A stretch of DNA of 5,889 nt from Ruminococcus flavefaciens (lineage in GTDB: Bacteria > Bacillota > Clostridia > Oscillospirales > Ruminococcaceae): NCBI GenBank assembly GCA_004554385.1, contig SFMO01000006.1, positions 1 to 5,889 of the forward strand, given 5' to 3'. The notes under the pieces are model-generated. The model was not told the DNA's origin. It did not search any database and saw only the letters and a program-made list of their open reading frames with translations. A program made the translations under genes and the position numbers. This document shows positions 1 to 4,120 of the stretch, in pieces (the first letter of the stretch is position 1; every line of letters starts with the position of its first letter).

Positions 1-30
1 TTCTACGATAATCAGGACGATGAAGAATAA
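1..30 (+). CDS. 3' end of an upstream gene (C-terminal tail only)
   Basis: Frame 1 is open from the first base and ends at TAA (28-30), giving an acidic C-terminus FYDNQDDEE. It lies 27 bp upstream of the next gene, on the same strand and in the same frame, which fits the dense packing of the rest of the window. Only nine codons are visible, so no family or function can be assigned. An acidic, polar tail is common at protein ends. It could be a chance open frame, but the position and the spacing to the next ribosome binding site make a real gene end more likely than not. Confidence 0.4.
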   Translation, partial: FYDNQDDEE

Positions 31-57
31 GAAAGAGAGGGTAAAAGAATTGGAAAG

Positions 58-330
58 ATGAAGAAGATCGCTGTATGTGCGGCAGCGGTGGCAGGAACCG
101 CCGGAATTGCAGGCATTTCTGCTAAGGCTGTTGAGGGCGAGAGAAAGAAGTGGTTTCTCCGTGGCTTTGAAGCAGGACAGTTCATCGGCAATCTGACCGC
201 TGCGGAGAACTTCGCTCAGGAAAAGACCGTAATCCAGCAGAAGTATGACAAGCTCTGCGAGGAGTTTGAGGAGCTTCAGGAGAACTACAACGATCTTTTG
301 AGGACTACTACGAAGAATAATCAACTTTGA
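58..330 (+). CDS. Small exported or membrane-anchored coiled-coil protein, unknown function
   Basis: I do not recognise this 90-residue protein. Residues 1-3 (MKK) are basic. Residues 4-22 are an Ala/Gly-rich hydrophobic segment, followed by A22-K23-A24, which fits a signal peptidase I A-x-A site, so it could be secreted or remain anchored. Residues 26-44 are charged and then aromatic/glycine-rich (RKKWFLRGFEAGQFIG). Residues about 54-82 are rich in Glu, Leu, Gln and Tyr with heptad-like spacing, suggesting a short coiled coil. Start choice: ATG at 58 has only GGAAAG immediately before it, too close to be ideal. The better Shine-Dalgarno-like run GAGAGGG (35-41) sits 7 nt before an in-frame ATT at 49, so a rare ATT start adding three residues is possible. 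Small anchored proteins of this type are common accessory genes in conjugative elements; that role is inference. Confidence 0.75.
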   Translation: MKKIAVCAAAVAGTAGIAGISAKAVEGERKKWFLRGFEAGQFIGNLTAAENFAQEKTVIQQKYDKLCEEFEELQENYNDLLRTTTKNNQL

Positions 331-349
331 ACCCAGTGGATTCAAAGTT
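323..349 (+). repeat. Perfect 9-bp inverted repeat straddling a stop codon
   Basis: AACTTTGAA (323-331) is the exact reverse complement of TTCAAAGTT (341-349), with a 9-nt spacer in which two further G-C pairs can form. The left arm contains the TGA stop (328-330) of the small coiled-coil gene. It is not followed by a T-run (the sequence continues CCCGACAAC), so it is not a canonical intrinsic terminator. It could be an mRNA-stabilising hairpin, an attenuation or processing element, or a protein-binding palindrome at the head of the methyltransferase cluster. By a rough count, a 9-bp stem with a loop of up to about 10 nt is expected about 0.2 times by chance in a window this size. Confidence 0.6.
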
Positions 350-404
350 CCCGACAACAAAACAAACAACATAAGACAATGAGAAAAGAGAGAGAATTTG
401 TCTA

Positions 405-1589
405 ATGAAGGTACTCAGCTTATTTGACGGTATCTCCTGCGGTATGCTGGCTCTGCAAAGGGCTGGCATTCCCGTGGAATGCTATGATGCGTTTGAGATC
501 GACAAGTATGCCGTCACGGTCTCAAAGCGTAATTTCCCCGTAATCGTTCATCACGGGAATGTATATGACGGCGATTTCACGCAGTTCAAAGGATATGACC
601 TGCTGCTCGGCGGTTCACCCTGCACCTATTGGTCTATCGCTAAAAAAGACAGAGAGATTGACTGCAACGGCGAAGGGTTCAGGCTCTTTAAGGAATACGT
701 GAGAGCCTTAGAGGAATCGGGCTGTAAGTATTTTCTCTACGAAAACAACTATTCCGTACATCAGAACATCAAGGACGAGATCACAAGGGTTCTCGGTGTA
801 GAACCTATCATGATAAACTCTGCTCTTGTATCGGCACAAAACAGAAATCGCTGTTACTGGACGAATATACCTTTTACTTCTTTTCCGGAAGATAAGGGCA
901 TTTTACTGAAAGATGTGCTTGAAAGCGGTGTTGCTTGGCAGGACAAGTCCTACTGTCTGACAGCACGTTACCCAGGGGCTGTTTTGTTCAACACGCTTGA
1001 ACGCAAGCAGCGGACTATGGTTGCTGAACCTATCCCGATCAATACATATCAGGGTACGGACAAGTCCCGTACCGTCATGGCAGGCTATCATAAATACGGT
1101 GAAGCAACTCTTATCAAAAATTCAGGCTTCAACGGCGGAACTACTGCGGTGGCTGTGCCTATGGGTGCTGCCCAGCGTGGCAGATATGTTGATGAGGGCA
1201 AGACCGAACAGCATATCGAAATTCGAGAGGACGGTAAATCCAACTGCCTGACTACGGTGCAAAAAGATTCGCTTGTATGTTCTCCTGTTCGTATCGGACA
1301 GTATGGCAAGGGCGGACAGGGACAGCGTATTTACTCCGTTGTCGGCAAGTCTGTTACGCTTTCAGCCAACGGTGGTGGTCAGGGGGCTAAGACAGGTCTG
1401 TATAAGATTGATCTCCCTGACGGTGACTACGTTATCCGCAAGCTCACCCCCATTGAAGCGGAGCGTTTGCAGACTCTCCCCGATAACTACACGGAGGGCA
1501 TTTCCAAAACTCAGCGATACAAATGTATCGGCAACGGGTGGACGGTCGATGTGATTGCTCACATCTTGGGAGGGCTTCACGATGCTTGA
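405..1589 (+). CDS. C5-cytosine-specific DNA methyltransferase (Dcm/HhaI superfamily), orphan
   Basis: This enzyme transfers a methyl group from S-adenosylmethionine to C5 of cytosine in a DNA recognition site. Conserved motifs appear in order: motif I LSLFDGISCG (residues 4-13, SAM binding); motif II around FEID (30-33); motif IV GGSPC with catalytic Cys73, followed by TYWS rather than the common PCQ-type continuation; motif VI YENN with Glu113; motif VIII QNRNR (145-149); then the variable target-recognition region (about 165-340); motif IX RKLTPIEAERLQTLPD; and motif X with IGNGWTVDVIAHI at the C-terminus. All catalytic motifs are intact and 394 residues is a normal length, so it is probably active. 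The recognition sequence cannot be read from the protein. No restriction endonuclease is adjacent, which suggests an orphan enzyme used for anti-restriction or marking. The start at 405 is set by motif I beginning at residue 4; upstream is only a weak purine-rich site (AGAGAGAGAA, about 387-396). The target-recognition region carries four KS-centred repeats. Confidence 0.95.
   Translation: MKVLSLFDGISCGMLALQRAGIPVECYDAFEIDKYAVTVSKRNFPVIVHHGNVYDGDFTQFKGYDLLLGGSPCTYWSIAKKDREIDCNGEGFRLFKEYVRALEESGCKYFLYENNYSVHQNIKDEITRVLGVEPIMINSALVSAQNRNRCYWTNIPFTSFPEDKGILLKDVLESGVAWQDKSYCLTARYPGAVLFNTLERKQRTMVAEPIPINTYQGTDKSRTVMAGYHKYGEATLIKNSGFNGGTTAVAVPMGAAQRGRYVDEGKTEQHIEIREDGKSNCLTTVQKDSLVCSPVRIGQYGKGGQGQRIYSVVGKSVTLSANGGGQGAKTGLYKIDLPDGDYVIRKLTPIEAERLQTLPDNYTEGISKTQRYKCIGNGWTVDVIAHILGGLHDA
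942..1400 (+). repeat. Four degenerate KS-(x)2-L/V-T/M-A/T protein repeats in the methyltransferase recognition region
   Basis: Within the methyltransferase, similar segments begin at residues 180 (DKSYCLTARY), 219 (DKSRTVMAGY), 277 (GKSNCLTTVQ) and 314 (GKSVTLSANG). Each has D/G-K-S, two variable residues, a hydrophobic residue, T/M/S, then A or T. Spacings are 39, 58 and 37 residues, so they form two pairs about 38 apart. They occupy the variable region between motif VIII and motif IX, where target recognition resides in this family. The repetition is visible in the translation; that each copy is a DNA-contacting unit is inference. Confidence 0.5.
1568..1574 (+). promoter_or_regulatory. Ribosome binding site that fixes the PP-loop gene start
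   Basis: GGGAGGG lies inside the end of the methyltransferase gene, 7 nt before ATG at 1582. An in-frame ATG at 1555 has no comparable site, so 1582 is preferred. Initiation there overlaps the methyltransferase stop by 8 bp, implying translational coupling. Confidence 0.75.
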
Positions 1590-2721
1590 TGAAGCCCTGA
1601 ACAAGTGTGCCGACAACAACAACTACACCATTTATACCAGTATGTGCAAGGCACAACGCATACTGATGAGGTCTTATGATCCTGTGTGCAGTATCAGCGG
1701 CGGTTCAGACAGCGATATTGTCCTTGACCTGATTCACAAGGTCGATGAGGACGGCAAGGTCAAGTATTTTTGGATAGATACGGGACTGGAATACTCCGCT
1801 ACAAAGGAGCATTTGGACTATCTTGAACAGAAATACGGCATTACCATTGAGCGTGTCAAGCCGGATAAGCCTATCCCGACTTGTGTGAAACAGTATGGTG
1901 TTCCTTTTCTGTCGAAATATGTTTCCGAACAGATGATGCGTTTGCAGGCTCACGGCTTTCAATGGGAGGACGAGCCTCTTGAAGTGCTGTTACGGCGATA
2001 CCCTCGGTGTAAGACGGCTCTGCAATGGTGGTGCGGACAGCGGTACTCTGACAAGGACGGTATTCAGAAAATCAGCAGATTCTCGATTTACCGCAATCGT
2101 TTCCTGAAAGAGTTTATCATGCAGAATCCGCCGGATTTCCCCATATCCAACAAATGCTGTGAGTACGCCAAAAAGAAGCCTGCAAAGCGTATCGTCAAAG
2201 AACACGATGCAGACTTGGATATAACAGGCATTCGGCAGGCTGAGGGCGGTATCCGTTCCGCAGCTTTCAAGACCTGTTTTTCAGAGTGCAAGTCTAAAGG
2301 GTGCAACACTTTCCGTCCGGTATTTTGGTACACGGACGGCGATAAAAAGGACTATGAGAAGATATTCGACGTTCAGCACTCCCGATGCTACACGGAATAC
2401 GGTCTGCGGAGAACAGGCTGTGTAGGCTGTCCGTTCAGCAAGCATATCAATGAGGAGCTTGCAATCATTGAGGAACATGAGCCGAATTTATACAAGGCTG
2501 CCGTCAACATCTTCGGCAAGTCTTATGAGTATACGGCGAAATACCGTGCTTTTGTAAAAGAGATGAAGGCAAAGGAAAAGGAGCAGAAGAAGCGTGATAG
2601 ACTACTCGGCATTAGCGGAACATCTGCCAGTGATACTGGCAGTAACGGCGGTACTGGCTCTATTGATCGGAGTTCCGTATCTGCTGACAAAAATGCTCCT
2701 GAAATGCGAGAAGGAGCGTGA
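1582..2721 (+). CDS. PP-loop ATPase of the PAPS/APS-reductase (DndC/IbrA-like) family with predicted Fe-S cysteines
   Basis: This 379-residue protein belongs to the adenine-nucleotide alpha-hydrolase superfamily. The PP-loop SGGSDSD lies at residues 39-45 (the usual form is SGGKDS), followed by a Rossmann-like strand with FWIDTGLEY. A GIR-x-x-E-x-x-x-R type segment (GIRQAEGGIR) and a PVFWYTDGDxxxY segment match the reductase-family pattern GxRxxES and PLxxWtdxDVwxY. Cysteines C192-C193 and C280-x-x-C283 are spaced like the CC...CxxC cluster ligands of bacterial APS reductases (in Pseudomonas aeruginosa, as I recall, 139/140 and 228/231), so a [4Fe-4S] cluster is predicted. The C-terminal ECG(I/L)H catalytic motif is absent, and the protein instead ends in a basic helix (about residues 319-339) and a Ser/Gly-rich tail, so genuine sulfate reduction is unlikely. 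It could resemble DndC, which activates DNA for sulfur insertion, or the phage/ICE IbrA-like group, but no dndB, dndD, dndE or ibrB neighbour is present. Its substrate is unknown. Confidence 0.85.
   Translation: MLDEALNKCADNNNYTIYTSMCKAQRILMRSYDPVCSISGGSDSDIVLDLIHKVDEDGKVKYFWIDTGLEYSATKEHLDYLEQKYGITIERVKPDKPIPTCVKQYGVPFLSKYVSEQMMRLQAHGFQWEDEPLEVLLRRYPRCKTALQWWCGQRYSDKDGIQKISRFSIYRNRFLKEFIMQNPPDFPISNKCCEYAKKKPAKRIVKEHDADLDITGIRQAEGGIRSAAFKTCFSECKSKGCNTFRPVFWYTDGDKKDYEKIFDVQHSRCYTEYGLRRTGCVGCPFSKHINEELAIIEEHEPNLYKAAVNIFGKSYEYTAKYRAFVKEMKAKEKEQKKRDRLLGISGTSASDTGSNGGTGSIDRSSVSADKNAPEMREGA
2624..2642 (+). repeat. 8-bp inverted repeat in the Ser/Gly tail of the PP-loop gene
   Basis: CTGCCAGT (2624-2631) and ACTGGCAG (2635-2642) are perfect reverse complements around a 3-nt loop. 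TACTGGC occurs again a few bases later (within 2651-2660), so the low-complexity tail is built from short repeats. There is no T-run after it, and chance expectation for such a hairpin in this window is roughly 0.7, so functional weight is low. Confidence 0.4.
2711..2716 (+). promoter_or_regulatory. Ribosome binding site for the FN3-like gene, ambiguous start
   Basis: AAGGAG ends 4 nt before ATG 2721 and 10 nt before ATG 2727; GTG 2718 is too close. ATG 2721 forms TGATG with the upstream stop, a typical coupled junction, but 2727 cannot be excluded. Confidence 0.6.
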
Positions 2722-3578
2722 TGACGATGTTCGATCCTGACATACAGAAGAAAGCAATCAGCCTTATCATGGGCTTTATTATGGAGTTTTCGGGAGTATC
2801 TTCCGAACCTGAACCGATTGAGCTGACAGCGGATAACCTGAATGTATCAACTGTTTCTGTTTCCTGCCTGAAAGTCTCATGGGATTCTGAGCCTGACCGT
2901 GACTATTATGTGAGCTGCACGGCTCACGATGATGATTATGCCTACGGTGATAATATGTACTTTGCGTTCAAAGGCAATGACCTATGCTACATAACAGGTC
3001 TGCGAGAGAATACAGAGTACACGGTGACGGTCGAGCCTATTCTTTCTGAGGAAGAAAAAGACGGATATACTGTAACACCTTCAACTGCTGACGGCAAGAC
3101 CGAAACGGTCGAGGTCATATATGACTTTCCGTATGAGGACGGCTGGACAAACTGCTTTGCAGGCGAACGTGCTTCGGGACTGACGGCTATGCCCAGCTCA
3201 GGAGCGATATACGGTTCAAAGGTCGATTCCATAACAGGGACAGGAATACGCCGTGATGATTACGGAGATTACTGCTGTGCTATGGGCGTATGGTACGGAT
3301 ACTGCGGAGATCGTTTCCTGATCGAGCTTGAAAACGGTACGCAATTTACCACAAAGATATGTGACAGCAAGGGTTTTGCCGATGATGGAGAGGGCAAATA
3401 TCATCACTTCGGCAGCAGCGGAAAGTGTATCGTTGAGTTTATCTATGACGATTATAATCTGCCGTCCTGCGTGGCATTCTCAGGCTCTTGGGGTTATTAC
3501 AACTGGAATGGTCTTGACCTCGGAGCGAATATCAAATCAATCAAGAAAATCAACTACGGTGAACCCGTAGAATACTGA
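2721..3578 (+). CDS. Fibronectin type III-like, cysteine-rich protein, unknown function
   Basis: The 285-residue protein has a weak hydrophobic stretch near the N-terminus (about residues 12-26, AISLIMGFIMEFSGV) after an acidic-then-basic start. It is too irregular to call a confident signal peptide. Residues about 35-115 read as a fibronectin type III fold: alternating beta strands with a KVSW strand, then TGLRENTEYTVTVEP, which matches the characteristic L-x-x-x-T-x-Y-x-V-x-V strand pair. The C-terminal part (about 135-285) is rich in Gly, Tyr and Asp. It carries most of the ten cysteines, including a CC pair, and has strands such as GDRFLIELENGTQFTTKICDS, which loosely resemble a double-psi beta-barrel (3D/RlpA-like) domain; that is a low-confidence reading. 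FN3 plus beta-barrel modules usually occur on cell-surface or secreted proteins. Lying between a cytoplasmic PP-loop enzyme and topB, it might instead be a cytoplasmic binding protein. I cannot assign a substrate. Confidence 0.7.
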   Translation: MTMFDPDIQKKAISLIMGFIMEFSGVSSEPEPIELTADNLNVSTVSVSCLKVSWDSEPDRDYYVSCTAHDDDYAYGDNMYFAFKGNDLCYITGLRENTEYTVTVEPILSEEEKDGYTVTPSTADGKTETVEVIYDFPYEDGWTNCFAGERASGLTAMPSSGAIYGSKVDSITGTGIRRDDYGDYCCAMGVWYGYCGDRFLIELENGTQFTTKICDSKGFADDGEGKYHHFGSSGKCIVEFIYDDYNLPSCVAFSGSWGYYNWNGLDLGANIKSIKKINYGEPVEY

Positions 3579-3585
3579 AAAATGT

Positions 3586-3590
3586 GGAGG
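3586..3590 (+). promoter_or_regulatory. Ribosome binding site fixing the membrane-anchored wHTH gene start
   Basis: GGAGG lies 8 nt before ATG 3599. An in-frame GTG at 3584 overlaps this site and would prepend five residues before the MYVKK start, so ATG 3599 is preferred. Confidence 0.8.
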
Positions 3591-3598
3591 TTTTTATT

Positions 3599-4120
3599 AT
3601 GTACGTAAAGAAGATCATCAAGGGAATTGTCGGACTCGGTGCTATGGCAGGTGTTGCCTACGCTGCATATAAGCTCGGTGAAAGCAACGGCAAGATCAAC
3701 GAGCGTTTCCGTGAGAAGTACGGCGATGACGAGGACGATATTGAGCTTGACGATGATGAGGACGACGAGTACAGGTTCTATGATAATATGATCGAACCTG
3801 ACGATGAGTGCCTTGCACCTAAGAAAGAGAATAAGCCTTCTTTCTCTGTAAGCATACATAACTATGCTCCGCTTGATTCCGTTAAGGTTGACGGCATTTC
3901 GGAGAAAGATATGGATATGCTTGTTTATCATATCTCGCTTGATAAATATACCTCTAACAAGCAGATTCGTGAGTGGCTTGAGGTTGACAAGGATACCGCT
4001 GCTAAGGTTATCTCTGCTCTGAGAAAGGCAGGATATATCGGGGACGAGTATTCCAACTATATTATTCCGGTCAACATCACAACTGAGGTGTATTTCCGAC
4101 TCAGAGGTGATCTGCATTGA
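3599..4120 (+). CDS. Membrane-anchored protein with acidic linker and C-terminal winged-helix-like domain
   Basis: I do not recognise a named family. The 173-residue protein starts MYVKK, followed by one hydrophobic Ala/Gly-rich segment (residues about 6-24), predicted to be a membrane anchor rather than a cleaved signal, since no A-x-A site is obvious. Residues 43-57 are almost entirely Asp and Glu, an unusually acidic linker. Residues about 100-160 (starting ISEKDMDML) look like a winged helix: a helix, then a turn and second helix (KQIREWLEVDKDTAAKVISA), then ALRKAGYIGDE leading into a beta strand. This resembles the FtsK gamma / small wHTH pattern in which a helix recognises DNA and a GxIG turn precedes the wing, but homology is not established. 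The anchor plus DNA-binding-like domain suggests a tether for DNA or an accessory factor of transfer. It precedes topB with a 4-bp overlap, so it probably belongs to the same transcript. Confidence 0.75.
   Translation: MYVKKIIKGIVGLGAMAGVAYAAYKLGESNGKINERFREKYGDDEDDIELDDDEDDEYRFYDNMIEPDDECLAPKKENKPSFSVSIHNYAPLDSVKVDGISEKDMDMLVYHISLDKYTSNKQIREWLEVDKDTAAKVISALRKAGYIGDEYSNYIIPVNITTEVYFRLRGDLH
4104..4109 (+). promoter_or_regulatory. Ribosome binding site supporting the TTG start of topB
   Basis: GAGGTG lies 7 nt before TTG 4117, inside the end of the preceding gene. The TTG overlaps that gene's TGA stop by 4 bp (TTGA). No ATG fits, and starting at the next in-frame GTG (4132) would remove the first conserved strand of the Toprim fold, so the TTG start is well supported. 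Confidence 0.8.

Noticed and set aside
323..349. Rho-independent terminator after the small coiled-coil gene
   Set aside because: The hairpin is real but is followed by CCCGACAAC, not a T-run.
331..404. Promoter upstream of the methyltransferase
   Set aside because: No convincing -35/-10 pair with proper spacing was seen in this 74-bp gap.
1053..1073. 7-bp inverted repeat GGTACGG / CCGTACC inside the methyltransferase gene
   Set aside because: Stems of 7 bp with short loops are expected a few times in a window this size, so it is not evidence of a site.
405..1589. Possible inactive methyltransferase because motif IV reads PCT rather than PCQ
   Set aside because: The catalytic Cys73 and motifs I, VI, VIII, IX and X are intact; variation after the catalytic Cys occurs in active family members, so no inactivation is inferred.
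1582..2721. Assimilatory PAPS/APS reductase for sulfate reduction
   Set aside because: The ECG(I/L)H catalytic tail is absent and no sulfate-assimilation neighbours are present, so only the family fold and cysteine set are retained.
1582..2721. Complete DNA phosphorothioation (dnd) system
   Set aside because: Only one DndC-like family member is visible, with no cysteine desulfurase (dndA), dndB, dndD or dndE gene in the window.
3554..3570. 6-bp hairpin CTACGG / CCGTAG near the end of the FN3-like gene
   Set aside because: It is short, lies inside a coding region and has no following T-run; probably chance.
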